Shown here one piece after another: positions 8,731 to 18,675 of a stretch of DNA of 64,000 nt. The stretch lies in assembly GCF_004114535.1 (NCBI RefSeq), contig NZ_LBJC01000005.1, forward strand, positions 372,001 to 436,000, given 5' to 3'. Position 1 is the first letter of the stretch, and the number at the start of each line of letters is the position of its first letter. Under the pieces are notes generated by a model that was not told the origin of the DNA, ran no database searches, and saw nothing but the letters and a program-made list of their open reading frames with translations. The translations under genes were made by a program, and so were the position numbers. The stretch comes from Bradyrhizobium nanningense. Lineage in GTDB: Bacteria > Pseudomonadota > Alphaproteobacteria > Rhizobiales > Xanthobacteraceae.

Positions 8731-8926
8731 GACGGGTCTCCTCAATGACAGGGAAGCCCCGGAAAAGCCGGAAACGCGTGGGGATCCCTCTAAGCCTTGG
8801 AAGGCGTAGACGATTCGGGCGCGGGCTGACTATGCCGAGAGTTCCCGCCGTCCGCAGGCAAAGCCTGGCGCAGATGCGCTGGGCGTTGAAAATGTCGGGC
8901 TAAGGCTATGAAGGGATTGCCAAAAA

Positions 8927-9003
<77 letters not shown>

Positions 9004-9115
9004 GTGGTTCGCTGATAGCGCGCGGAACGAGGGGGGACTTAAAGGTGGGGCTGGGTGAAGTCAAGGACGTTGCGCTTGCGCGGTGCATCTCGGCTAAGCA
9101 TTGCTCTGGAAAACG

Positions 9116-9139
9116 AAAAAGGCCGCTCCGAGGCGGCCT
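9116..9139 (-). terminator. Rho-independent terminator of the small gene at 9164-9367
   Basis: On the minus strand GGCCGC-CTCGGA-GCGGCC is followed directly by TTTTT. It lies 25 nt after the stop codon of the 67-residue protein gene on the same strand. Confidence 0.85.
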
Positions 9140-9163
9140 CTGGTCAGCCCGGACAAGGACGTG

Positions 9164-9367
9164 TCAGCGGATCTCCGAGGTCCCGGCGCTCGTCACCACC
9201 ACCGGCTTGCCGGCCTTGATCACGTGGGTGGATTGGGCGGTCTGGCTGTAATCGGCATTGGTGCGGGCTGCAATGCCGAAGCCGGCCACCATGATGCCAG
9301 CCACCAGCGCCACCACCACGATCTTCAGGTGGGTCGCACGATCAGCAGAGTGAATGGAGTGGTTCAT
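9164..9367 (-). CDS. Small single-pass membrane protein, unknown function
   Basis: 67-residue protein starting MNHSIHSADRATHLK, with one membrane helix (IVVVALVAGIMVAGFGIAA, about residues 16-34) and a short Thr/Ser/Val-rich outer part ending VVVTSAGTSEIR. The ATG at 9367 is preceded by GGGAGG at good spacing; a much longer open reading upstream is rejected because it lacks coding character. A strong terminator follows. The layout (short cytoplasmic head, one helix, about 33 exported residues) is typical of small anchored rhizobial proteins. No function can be assigned. Confidence 0.75.
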   Translation of the reverse strand: MNHSIHSADRATHLKIVVVALVAGIMVAGFGIAARTNADYSQTAQSTHVIKAGKPVVVTSAGTSEIR

Positions 9368-9702
9368 CTGAGCCTCCCGACGGGCTTTGCCGCCGTCTAT
9401 GGCTCCTGTCTTAAGGACCATCTGTTTCCGGATGGTTTCGCGGGTTCCGCAAAATGGTTTCATCTCGCCGCCGGTTTTCGTCCCTCGGCGGCCGGAAGGC
9501 GAGGGCCGGTTGGTCGCGTCCGGTGCCAGGCCATGCGCCCGGGCTTTGCGCAAGCTGATCTACTAGTCGGTTAATCCGAAGAAGAGTTGCGCGCCGATCT
9601 CGCAGCAATCCTTGGAAATGTTGGATCACTTCTAAGACCCCTTCTAAGAAGCTTTCAATTAGGGAATTTTCGCGCGCTCCCCTAAGCGTCGGCTTCAGGC
9701 GC
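9368..9702. other. Gene-free interval upstream of the siderophore receptor
   Basis: 335 bases between the minus-strand small protein and the plus-strand receptor, so it should carry promoters for both. The only structure I see is a repeated TTCTAAG element at 9630-9648, listed separately. No ORF with coding character and no RNA gene is apparent. Confidence 0.5.
9629..9654. promoter_or_regulatory. Possible iron-responsive site: tandem TTCTAAG
   Basis: TTCTAAG occurs twice 12 nt apart, and the second copy extends to the near-palindrome TTCTAAGAA. It lies about 50-75 nt before the earliest receptor start and 105-145 nt before the preferred starts. Iron-regulated rhizobial genes often carry AT-rich TTCTAA-type operators for Irr. 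This is only a partial match, so the assignment is tentative. Confidence 0.3.
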
Positions 9703-12036
9703 ATGCCGTCCGGGGACAGGCGGCATGACGCATCGAACATGCAGCTTTGGGGTGGCGCGTTGAACAGTCTTGGAATGCTGCGGTCGGCAATATTGGCGAC
9801 CGCGTCCGCTTTGGTTTTGATGCCGCAGGCATCGCTTGCTCAATCTTCCGCGCACAGCGGCGCACAGAATCTACCGTCGGTGACCGTCACCGCGCCGGAC
9901 GCCCGCCGCCGCGCGGCCACGATTCCTCAACGTCGTGCGCCGCGTGCATCGGTGCAGGCTGCCAACAGAACCAAGCCCCAACCGCTGCGCAATGCCGGTT
10001 TCGTCGAGACGCCGCGCGGTCCGGTGAACGGATACGTCGCTGGCCGCAGCTCGTCCGGCACCAAGACCGACACGCCGATCATGCAGACGCCGCAGGCGGT
10101 GTCGGTCATCGGCGCCGAGCAGATCCGCGACCAGAAGCCGAACAAGCTCGATGAGGTGCTGCGCTACACGGCCGGCGTGCGGGCAGGCACTTTCGGCACG
10201 GACACCCGCAACGATTGGTGGCTGATCCGCGGCTTCAAGTCCGAGGATATCGGCCTGTTCCTCGACGGCATGCAGCTGTTCTACACGTCCTATGCCAGCT
10301 GGAAGCTGCAGACTCCCAACATGGAGCGGGTCGAGGTGTTGCGCGGTCCGTCGGCGGTGCTTTACGGCGGATCAAGCCCGAGCGGCATCGTCAACGTGAT
10401 CAGCAAGATCCCGCCGGCCGAGCCGATCCGCTACATCGAGGCCGGCGTCAACAATTTCGGCAATGCCTATGTCAGTTTCGACATGGGCGGCCCGGTCGCG
10501 ACCGGCCCCGACAACGGCAAGCTGTTCGCGCGCGTGGTCGGCCAGGTCCAGAACGGCGGCACGCAGGTCAACTTCACGCCGGACAACAACTACTTCATCG
10601 CGCCGTCGTTTACGTGGAAGCCGGATGCCGACACGAGCTTCACGGTGCTGGCCTCGGCCTCGAAGCAGGATACCCGCGGCATCAACTTCCTGCCGTACCA
10701 GGGAACGGTGACCGCCGCGCCATTCGGCAAGATCCCCACCAGCTTCTTCGTCGGCGATCCCAGCGTCGACAAATTCACGCGCGAGCAGGAGATGCTGGGC
10801 TATCAGTTCGAGCGCAATCTTACTGACGACCTGACGTTCCGCCAGAACGCCCGCTTTGCGCATGTCGACATCAGCTATCGCGGCTATGTTGGAAGCGGCT
10901 ACACGAACGCGACGACCGGCGACATCTTCCGCTACAATTGGTATGCGAAGGATACGGCCAATCAGGCCAATCTCGACAACCAGCTGGAATACCGCTTCAA
11001 CACCGGGCCGGTGAAGCACACGATGCTGTTCGGCATCGACCTGAAGGGCTACCAGATCGATGACTATCAGGCCTTCAATTTCCTCGGCGTGCCGTCGATC
11101 AACGCCCTGAATCCGGTCTACGGCCTGGGCGATATTCCGATCACGGGCGCTCCGTTCAGGAATTTCCTCATCACGCAGAAGCAGGCCGGCACCTATCTGC
11201 AGGACCAGATGAAGCTCGGCAATTTCACGCTGGTGCTGAGCGGCCGCAACGACTGGGTCGAGACGACGCAGGAGGCGCGTGACACCGGCGCGACCGTCGG
11301 CAGCCGCGACGACAGCAGGTTCAGCGGCCGCGCCGGACTGATCTACAATTTCGACAACGGCATCGCGCCCTACGTGTCCTATTCGACCAGCTACAATCCG
11401 ATCATCGGCCTCAATGCCCAAAACCAGCTGTTCTTGCCTGAGACCGGCAAGCAGGCCGAAATCGGCGTGAAGGTCGCGCCGGCGGGGTTCGATGGCTATT
11501 TCACCGTTTCGGCTTTCGACCTGGTCCGCCAGAACGTGACGACGACCACAGGAGCGGGCATCGTTCCGGTGCTGCAGAACCAGACCGGCGAGGTGACGTC
11601 GCGCGGCATCGAGCTGGAAGCGGTGGCCAATGTCACGCGTGAGCTGAAGCTGATCGGCGCCTTCACGTCCTATCATCTCTTCACCAGCAAGGACCTCGAC
11701 CCGACCCTCGTCGGCAAGACGCCGACCAACACGCCCCAGCTTCTGGCGTCGGGGTGGGCCGACTACACCTTCAAGGAGGGACCGCTTGAGGGCTTCGGCT
11801 TCGGCGGCGGCGTGCGCTACATCGGCTCGTCCTGGGCGGATGCGGCAAACACCCTTGAGGTTCCCTCAGTCGTGCTCGGCGATCTCGCGCTCCACTACGA
11901 ATGGCAGAACTGGCGTACCGCGCTGAACGTGATCAACCTGACCGACAAGGTCTACGTCGCGAGCTGCGCCTCGGCCACGTCATGCTTCTACGGCGACCGC
12001 CGGCGCGTCACCGCCAGCGTCTCCCACAAATGGTGA
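9703..12036 (+). CDS. TonB-dependent ferric-siderophore outer-membrane receptor (FhuA/FpvA-like)
   Basis: Outer-membrane receptor that imports ferric siderophores using TonB energy. The full reading has 777 residues. The signal peptide (MLRSAILATASALVLMPQAS, cleaved near LAQ) starts at internal Met25, so the true start is more likely the TTG at 9760 (after GGGGTGG) or the ATG at 9775. A plug domain follows with the siderophore-receptor sequence TPQAVSVIGAEQIRDQ, then RGFKSEDIGLFLDGM and MERVEVLRGPSAVLYG. The barrel ends in the aromatic VTASVSHKW, and a late YGDRRRV motif is typical of the siderophore subfamily. The ferrichrome/hydroxamate class is a guess. No partner ABC transporter lies nearby. 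Confidence 0.93.
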   Translation: MPSGDRRHDASNMQLWGGALNSLGMLRSAILATASALVLMPQASLAQSSAHSGAQNLPSVTVTAPDARRRAATIPQRRAPRASVQAANRTKPQPLRNAGFVETPRGPVNGYVAGRSSSGTKTDTPIMQTPQAVSVIGAEQIRDQKPNKLDEVLRYTAGVRAGTFGTDTRNDWWLIRGFKSEDIGLFLDGMQLFYTSYASWKLQTPNMERVEVLRGPSAVLYGGSSPSGIVNVISKIPPAEPIRYIEAGVNNFGNAYVSFDMGGPVATGPDNGKLFARVVGQVQNGGTQVNFTPDNNYFIAPSFTWKPDADTSFTVLASASKQDTRGINFLPYQGTVTAAPFGKIPTSFFVGDPSVDKFTREQEMLGYQFERNLTDDLTFRQNARFAHVDISYRGYVGSGYTNATTGDIFRYNWYAKDTANQANLDNQLEYRFNTGPVKHTMLFGIDLKGYQIDDYQAFNFLGVPSINALNPVYGLGDIPITGAPFRNFLITQKQAGTYLQDQMKLGNFTLVLSGRNDWVETTQEARDTGATVGSRDDSRFSGRAGLIYNFDNGIAPYVSYSTSYNPIIGLNAQNQLFLPETGKQAEIGVKVAPAGFDGYFTVSAFDLVRQNVTTTTGAGIVPVLQNQTGEVTSRGIELEAVANVTRELKLIGAFTSYHLFTSKDLDPTLVGKTPTNTPQLLASGWADYTFKEGPLEGFGFGGGVRYIGSSWADAANTLEVPSVVLGDLALHYEWQNWRTALNVINLTDKVYVASCASATSCFYGDRRRVTASVSHKW

Positions 12037-12779
12037 GGGATGGGCGAGGGGTAACATCGGTCGGGCCGGCCTGATCTCGGCCATCGTCCTGTCGCTGTCT
12101 GGACCGTCGCCGATCTTCGATCACGAGATAGATGAGCTCCCGGGCTATGCCCCCAAGCCTGAAGCTCATCCGGGCGCGGTGCGCGCGACGGCCCTTCACG
12201 TCGCCGCCGCCGCACTCGCGACCGATCGAACTGCACTATATCGCAAGACGAGGCCGTTCTCGCCGGAGGCAGGCCCGGTTCCGACGCGATGCATGGCTCG
12301 TCTCATGGCTCGTCTGACGACTTGCGCCTGTGGATAGGTGTCTTTGCTGCAACTTGTCTTGGCTCGTGGCCGCGACAGCGACTGGCCCTGGGCGTCGCTG
12401 CTCCCGGACACGGCCAGCCAATATGTCGCCGGGGTGACAGTCGGGGTTCCTGAGGTCGGCCTTATCCGGGTTTGCGTGCGCTGCCGCCCCCGAAAACCCG
12501 GCGTTTTTCTCGGGCGATGCATGGCAAAGCGCTGCCCTGGCCCGCTGCCGTAATCTCCGAACTGTTGCCCCTGCAAAACCGGCCGCCGCCCTTGCTGGCC
12601 TTGCCGATCTGCTCCATACCAGCGCGGGGTGATTCCGGGGTTTTCACCGTTCTGGGAGCGGCAAAAGGGCCTGAAACGAGCGTGTCTTGCGCCCATTGGT
12701 GCACTGCGCTAAGGCTCAGAACAATTCCAAATCGGACGAATCCGTGGCTGTCCCGAGGCTGCGGGAAAAAGGGCTCGCC
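12037..12779. other. 743-base interval before nuoA
   Basis: No recognisable gene. An unbroken frame runs to a TAG at 12335-12337 with fairly high third-position GC in its first half, but it has no ATG/GTG/TTG start in a sensible place and no known family. The last 100 bases, where a nuo promoter is expected, contain TTGCGC and GCTAAG about 15 nt apart near 12689-12715; this is a poor promoter match. No tRNA or terminator is visible. Confidence 0.5.
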
Positions 12780-13145
12780 ATGAGCGGCATTCTGCAGAAC
12801 TATCTTCCACTCGTCGTCTTTATAGGAGTAGCGGGCCTGATCGGCCTGGTGCTGCTGATCGCGCCCTTCATCGTGGCGTTCCAGCAGCCGGATCCGGAAA
12901 AGCTGTCGGCGTATGAGTGCGGTTTCAACGCCTTCGACGACGCGCGCATGAAGTTCGACGTCCGCTTCTATCTGGTCGCCATCCTCTTCATCATCTTCGA
13001 CCTCGAGGTGGCGTTCCTGTTTCCCTGGGCGGTGGCGTTCGGCAAGCTTGGCGCGACCGGCTTCTGGTCCATGGTGGTGTTCCTCGCCGTGCTGACGGTC
13101 GGGTTCGCCTATGAATGGAAGAAGGGAGCACTCGAATGGGATTGA
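12780..13145 (+). CDS. nuoA: NADH-quinone oxidoreductase subunit A
   Basis: Membrane subunit of complex I at the junction of the hydrophilic and membrane arms. The 121-residue protein starts [14 protein letters not shown] and has three membrane helices. The conserved first loop contains [20 protein letters not shown], which holds the cysteine of the quinone-site loop. [20 protein letters not shown] forms the second helix with its conserved acidic residues. The start at 12780 matches the family N-terminus; the open frame upstream of it is not coding. First gene of the nuo operon; it overlaps nuoB by 10 nt. Confidence 0.97.
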   Translation: MSGILQNYLPLVVFIGVAGLIGLVLLIAPFIVAFQQPDPEKLSAYECGFNAFDDARMKFDVRFYLVAILFIIFDLEVAFLFPWAVAFGKLGATGFWSMVVFLAVLTVGFAYEWKKGALEWD

Positions 13146-13723
13146 ACCCTGCAGCGTCCACGGGTCCGGCCCTCGCGCCGGCCCCCAAGGGCATCCTGGA
13201 CCCGTCGACCGGCAAGCCGGTCGGGGCTAATGATCCGTTCTTCCTCGAGGTCAATTCCGAGCTGTCCGACAAGGGCTTCTTCGTGGCCGCGACCGACGAC
13301 CTCATCACCTGGGCGCGCACCGGCTCCCTGATGTGGATGACCTTCGGTCTCGCCTGCTGCGCGGTCGAGATGATGCAGGTGTCGATGCCGCGCTACGACG
13401 TCGAGCGCTTCGGCTTCGCGCCGCGTGCCTCGCCGCGCCAGTCCGACGTGATGATCGTCGCAGGGACCTTGACCAACAAGATGGCGCCCGCGCTGCGCAA
13501 GGTCTACGACCAGATGCCCGAGCCGCGCTACGTCATTTCGATGGGCTCCTGCGCCAATGGCGGCGGCTATTATCACTATTCCTATTCGGTCGTGCGCGGC
13601 TGCGACCGCATCGTGCCGATCGACATCTACGTGCCGGGCTGCCCGCCCACGGCGGAAGCGCTGCTCTACGGCGTGCTGCTGCTGCAGAAGAAGATCCGGC
13701 GCACCGGCACCATCGAACGCTAA
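13136..13723 (+). CDS. nuoB: NADH-quinone oxidoreductase subunit B (cluster N2)
   Basis: Peripheral-arm subunit carrying the terminal [4Fe-4S] cluster N2 that reduces quinone. The 195-residue protein has the four ligands Cys74 and Cys75 ([10 protein letters not shown]), Cys139 (MGSCANGGG) and Cys169 ([11 protein letters not shown]). A Pro/Ala-rich N-terminal extension of about 30 residues is usual in rhizobia. I chose the ATG at 13136 (MGLNPAAST) rather than a more upstream start because it matches the family and overlaps nuoA by only 10 nt. Confidence 0.97.
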   Translation: MGLNPAASTGPALAPAPKGILDPSTGKPVGANDPFFLEVNSELSDKGFFVAATDDLITWARTGSLMWMTFGLACCAVEMMQVSMPRYDVERFGFAPRASPRQSDVMIVAGTLTNKMAPALRKVYDQMPEPRYVISMGSCANGGGYYHYSYSVVRGCDRIVPIDIYVPGCPPTAEALLYGVLLLQKKIRRTGTIER

Positions 13724-13734
13724 GGTTTTACGTC

Positions 13735-14349
13735 ATGGACGACGCCAAGCTCGACGCCCTGGGGCAGACGATCGTTAGCGCGCTTCCGGGCGCCGCCACC
13801 GGTCATTCGGTCGCCTTCAACCAGCTGACGGTTGATGTCGAGGCCAGCAAGATCGTCGAGGTGGTCAAGTACCTCCGCGACGACCCGAACTGCCGCTTCG
13901 TCAACTTCACCGACATCACGGCCGCCGACTATCCGTCGCGCGAGAAGCGCTTCGACGTGATCTATCACTTCCTGTCACCGACGCTGAACGCGCGGATCCG
14001 GCTCAAGGCCCAGGCCGATGAGACGACGCAGGTGCCCTCGCTGATTGAATTGTTCCCCGGCGCCGACTGGTTCGAGCGCGAGGCCTACGATCTCTACGGC
14101 GTGTTCTTCGTCGGCCATCCCGACATGCGCCGCATCCTCACCGATTACGGGTTCGAGGGGCATCCGCTGCGCAAGGATTTCCCGACCACCGGTTTCGTCG
14201 AGGTCCGCTACGACGACCAGGAGAAGCGGGTGGTGTACGAGCCGGTCCGGCTCAACCAGGAATTCCGCAAGTTCGACTTTTTGTCGCCGTGGGAAGGGGC
14301 GGACTATCCGGTCCTCCCGGGGGATGAAAAAGCGGGGCCGAAGGTCTGA
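13735..14349 (+). CDS. nuoC: NADH-quinone oxidoreductase subunit C
   Basis: 30-kDa-type hydrophilic subunit of complex I, separate from NuoD as in alphaproteobacteria and mitochondria. 204 residues, with signature [15 protein letters not shown] [12 protein letters not shown], then [17 protein letters not shown] and [20 protein letters not shown]. The ATG at 13735 follows nuoB by 11 nt; the longer reading upstream lies inside nuoB in another frame and is rejected. Two nt separate its stop from nuoD. Confidence 0.97.
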   Translation: MDDAKLDALGQTIVSALPGAATGHSVAFNQLTVDVEASKIVEVVKYLRDDPNCRFVNFTDITAADYPSREKRFDVIYHFLSPTLNARIRLKAQADETTQVPSLIELFPGADWFEREAYDLYGVFFVGHPDMRRILTDYGFEGHPLRKDFPTTGFVEVRYDDQEKRVVYEPVRLNQEFRKFDFLSPWEGADYPVLPGDEKAGPKV

Positions 14350-14351
14350 CC

Positions 14352-15548
14352 ATGAACGAGCAACCCGAGCAGCTTCGCAATTTTACCATCAACTTCGGGC
14401 CGCAACATCCGGCGGCGCATGGCGTTCTACGTCTTGTGCTCGAATTGGATGGTGAGGTCGTCGCGCGCGTCGATCCGCATATCGGCCTGCTTCATCGCGG
14501 CACCGAAAAACTGATCGAGCAGAAGACCTACCTGCAGGCGATCCCGTATTTCGACCGGCTCGACTACGTCGCGCCGATGAACCAGGAGCACGCCTTCTGC
14601 CTAGCCGCCGAGAAGCTGCTCGGCATCGAGGTGCCGCGCCGCGGCCAGCTGATCCGCGTGCTCTATTGCGAGATCGGCCGCATCCTGTCGCACCTGCTCA
14701 ACGTCACCACGCAGGCGATGGACGTCGGTGCGCTGACCCCGCCGCTGTGGGGCTTCGAAGAGCGCGAAAAGCTGATGGTGTTCTACGAGCGCGCCTCGGG
14801 CAGCCGTATGCACGCGGCCTATTTCCGCGTCGGCGGCGTGCATCAGGATCTGCCGCAGAAGCTGGTCGACGACATCGAGGCCTGGTGCGATCCGTTCCTG
14901 AAAGTCGTGGACGATCTCGACCGCCTGCTCACCGCCAACCGCATCTTCAAGCAGCGCAACGTCGACATCGGCGTGGTGCCGCTGAAGGAAGCCTGGGAGT
15001 GGGGCTTCTCGGGCGTGATGGTGCGCGGCTCGGGCGCGGCCTGGGACCTGCGCAAGGCGCAGCCCTATGAGTGCTACGCCGAGATGGACTTCGACATTCC
15101 GATCGGCAAGAACGGCGACTGCTACGACCGCTACCTGATCCGCATGGAAGAGATGCGCCAGTCTGTGCGCATCATGAAGCAGTGCATCCAGAAGCTGAAC
15201 GCGCCTGAGGGCAAGGGCCCCGTCGTCGTCGCCGACAACAAGGTGGCGCCGCCGCGCCGTGGCGAGATGAAGCGCTCGATGGAAGCGCTGATCCACCACT
15301 TCAAGCTCTACACCGAGGGCGTCCACGTGCCGGCCGGCGAAATCTACGCCGCGGTCGAGGCGCCCAAGGGCGAGTTCGGCGTCTATCTGATCTCCGACGG
15401 CACCAACAAGCCCTACAAGTGCAAGATCCGCGCGCCGGGCTTTGCCCATCTGCAGGCCATGGACCACATCTGCCGCGGCCATCTGCTCGCGGACGTCTCG
15501 GCGATCCTGGGCTCACTCGACATCGTGTTCGGAGAGGTCGATCGGTGA
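14352..15548 (+). CDS. nuoD: NADH-quinone oxidoreductase subunit D
   Basis: 49-kDa-type subunit that forms the quinone-binding cavity together with NuoB. The 398-residue protein starts [20 protein letters not shown]. Conserved elements include [10 protein letters not shown] (quinone headgroup His), [14 protein letters not shown] next to cluster N2, [17 protein letters not shown], and the C-terminal [19 protein letters not shown]. Very similar to mitochondrial NDUFS2. Its TGA overlaps the ATG of the methyltransferase gene that follows (TGATG), indicating coupling. Confidence 0.98.
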   Translation: MNEQPEQLRNFTINFGPQHPAAHGVLRLVLELDGEVVARVDPHIGLLHRGTEKLIEQKTYLQAIPYFDRLDYVAPMNQEHAFCLAAEKLLGIEVPRRGQLIRVLYCEIGRILSHLLNVTTQAMDVGALTPPLWGFEEREKLMVFYERASGSRMHAAYFRVGGVHQDLPQKLVDDIEAWCDPFLKVVDDLDRLLTANRIFKQRNVDIGVVPLKEAWEWGFSGVMVRGSGAAWDLRKAQPYECYAEMDFDIPIGKNGDCYDRYLIRMEEMRQSVRIMKQCIQKLNAPEGKGPVVVADNKVAPPRRGEMKRSMEALIHHFKLYTEGVHVPAGEIYAAVEAPKGEFGVYLISDGTNKPYKCKIRAPGFAHLQAMDHICRGHLLADVSAILGSLDIVFGEVDR

Positions 15549-16510
15549 TGGCGCAGGCGCCAATCCAGTTTGACCGTGCCTCGGGCGCCCTGGAAGGGGC
15601 CAACCTGTGGGAGCGGACGGCTGCCTTGGCGCTGGTGACGGGGTCAAAGATCTCCTCGCACTTCTCGCATATGGGCTACATCGCCTGCGCGAATTTGCTG
15701 CGGAAGACGCTGCCCGAGCGCAACATCGCGATCAGGCTCAATCCCGACGCCGTGTTCGAATTCCCATATGGCGACGGCTATTGGAGCAAGCTGCTCAACC
15801 GTTCCTACAATTACGAGGACGAGCTCGAGCTGTTGTTCGCCGACTCCATCGACGTCGACTACACGCTGCTCGATTGCGGCGCCAATTACGGCTACTGGTC
15901 GGTGCTGGTGTCGAGCAAGCCGTTCGGCTCGCACAAGGCGATCGCGATCGAGCCGTCGGGGCAGAACTATCCGAAGCTCGCCAACAACGCCCGCGTCAAC
16001 GGCGATCGTTTCGAGACCATGAAATGCGCGATCGGCGCCGCCCGCGGCACCGCGCGGCTGTCCGGCACCAAGCACGAAGCCTTCAGCATCGCCGGCGATC
16101 CTTCGGCGGGCGGTGAGGAAGTGCCGGTCATCTCGCTCGACAATCTGATCGAGGGCGGCACGATCGCGGCCACCGGCAAGTATCTGATCAAGCTCGACGT
16201 CGAGGGCGTCGAGATCGAGGCGATCAAGGGCGGCGTGCGGCTGCTCCAGGCCGACAGCGTCATCATGTGCGAGGAGCACGGCAGCGACCGCTCCCATGCG
16301 GTGTCGCGCTTCATCCTCGAACAGACCCCGCTGAAGCTGATCGTGTTCGATCCGCGCAGCAAACGGATGGAGACCGTGACCGAGCTGTCGATCCTCGACC
16401 GCATCAAGGTCTCAACCCACGTCGGCTACAACGTTTTCGGCACCGCAAGCGCATTCTGGCAGGACAGGATCGAAGCCCTGAATGCCAAAACCGCGCGCCG
16501 CATGCAGTGA
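15548..16510 (+). CDS. FkbM-family SAM-dependent methyltransferase inside the nuo operon
   Basis: 320-residue methyltransferase, not a complex I subunit. The SAM-binding motif is TLLDCGANYGYWSVL (about residues 106-120), followed by AIAIEPSGQNYPKLANN (acidic loop) and later KYLIKLDVEGVEIEAIKGG. The last is the FkbM hallmark, an Asp-Val-Glu-Gly stretch that helps define the active site. The family methylates mostly hydroxyl groups of sugars and small molecules. Here the ATG overlaps the nuoD stop and nuoE follows after 12 nt, so it is expressed with complex I. Whether it acts on a complex I subunit or is a passenger cannot be told. No signal peptide; probably cytoplasmic. Confidence 0.88.
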   Translation: MAQAPIQFDRASGALEGANLWERTAALALVTGSKISSHFSHMGYIACANLLRKTLPERNIAIRLNPDAVFEFPYGDGYWSKLLNRSYNYEDELELLFADSIDVDYTLLDCGANYGYWSVLVSSKPFGSHKAIAIEPSGQNYPKLANNARVNGDRFETMKCAIGAARGTARLSGTKHEAFSIAGDPSAGGEEVPVISLDNLIEGGTIAATGKYLIKLDVEGVEIEAIKGGVRLLQADSVIMCEEHGSDRSHAVSRFILEQTPLKLIVFDPRSKRMETVTELSILDRIKVSTHVGYNVFGTASAFWQDRIEALNAKTARRMQ

Positions 16511-16522
16511 GAGATTGAAGAG

Positions 16523-17134
16523 ATGTCCGTTCGTCGATTAGCACCGAAGGAAGTCCAGCCCGCGAGCTTCGCGTTCACGGAGGAGAACCTCGCGTTCGCC
16601 AAGCAGCAGATCGCGAAATATCCGGCCGGCCGGCAAGCTTCCGCCGTCATCGCCATTCTTTGGCGCGCGCAGGAGCAGCACGACGGCTGGGTCTCGGAAG
16701 CCGCGATCCGCGTCATCGCCGACATGCTCGACATGCCCTATATCCGCGTGCTCGAGGTTGCGACCTTCTACACGATGTTCCAGCTCGCCCCCGTCGGCAA
16801 GAAGGCCCACGTCCAGGTCTGCGGCACCACGCCGTGCCGGTTGCGCGGCGCCGAGGATCTGATCCACGTCTGCGAGCACCGCATCCATCACGAGCCCTTC
16901 CAGCTGTCCAAGGACGGCAATTTCAGCTGGGAAGAGGTGGAGTGCCTGGGCGCCTGCGTGAACGCGCCGATGGTGCTGATCGGCAAGGACACCTATGAGG
17001 ACCTGACCAAGGAGAGCTTCGGCAAGGTGCTCGACGGCTTCGCCTCGGGCAATCCGCCCAAGCCCGGTCCGCAGAACGGCCGCCAGTTCTCGGCGCCGAT
17101 CACCGGGCCGACCACGCTCAAGGAGATCACCTGA
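16523..17134 (+). CDS. nuoE: NADH-quinone oxidoreductase subunit E
   Basis: 24-kDa-type subunit with the [2Fe-2S] cluster N1a. 203 residues with ligands Cys100 and Cys105 ([11 protein letters not shown]) and Cys141 and Cys145 ([11 protein letters not shown]). The thioredoxin-like fold is preceded by the helical domain ([14 protein letters not shown]). The C-terminal tail is Pro/Gly-rich ([16 protein letters not shown]), as usual in alphaproteobacteria. GAAGAG precedes the ATG. Confidence 0.97.
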   Translation: MSVRRLAPKEVQPASFAFTEENLAFAKQQIAKYPAGRQASAVIAILWRAQEQHDGWVSEAAIRVIADMLDMPYIRVLEVATFYTMFQLAPVGKKAHVQVCGTTPCRLRGAEDLIHVCEHRIHHEPFQLSKDGNFSWEEVECLGACVNAPMVLIGKDTYEDLTKESFGKVLDGFASGNPPKPGPQNGRQFSAPITGPTTLKEIT

Positions 17135-17164
17135 TGCGTGATCTCTCGTCAGGGGAGCGGTGCC

Positions 17165-17329
17165 ATGAAGAACTGGGGCTTCATCGCGATGCACGCCAGC
17201 GTCGCGGCTGCTTTCATCTTCCTGCTGCAGCGTTTCGGCCTGAACGCGTCGCTGGAATCCAGTCTGCTCTGGGCGCTGACCTTCGCCGTCTGCGCCGCCG
17301 GACTTGCCTACAAGCAGTCGAATCGTTGA
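17165..17329 (+). CDS. 54-residue membrane protein between nuoE and nuoF
   Basis: Small gene starting MKNWGFIAMHASVAAAF, with two hydrophobic helices (about residues 5-22 and 32-48) and a basic end (YKQSNR). A GGGGAG element lies upstream of the ATG. It fills the 210 bases between nuoE and nuoF, so transcription with complex I is nearly certain if the gene is real. It does not resemble any of the 14 core subunits. It could be an accessory or assembly subunit, analogous in size to small supernumerary subunits; this is inference. Confidence 0.7.
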   Translation: MKNWGFIAMHASVAAAFIFLLQRFGLNASLESSLLWALTFAVCAAGLAYKQSNR

Positions 17330-17344
17330 TCGGAAAGCACTGAT

Positions 17345-18670
<1,326 letters not shown>

Positions 18671-18675
18671 GAGAC

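Noticed and set aside
12196..12696. Minus-strand open frame of 166 codons before nuoA
   Set aside because: Composition is Arg/Gln/Gly-rich, with no start signal, domain or hydrophobic pattern; unlikely to be coding.
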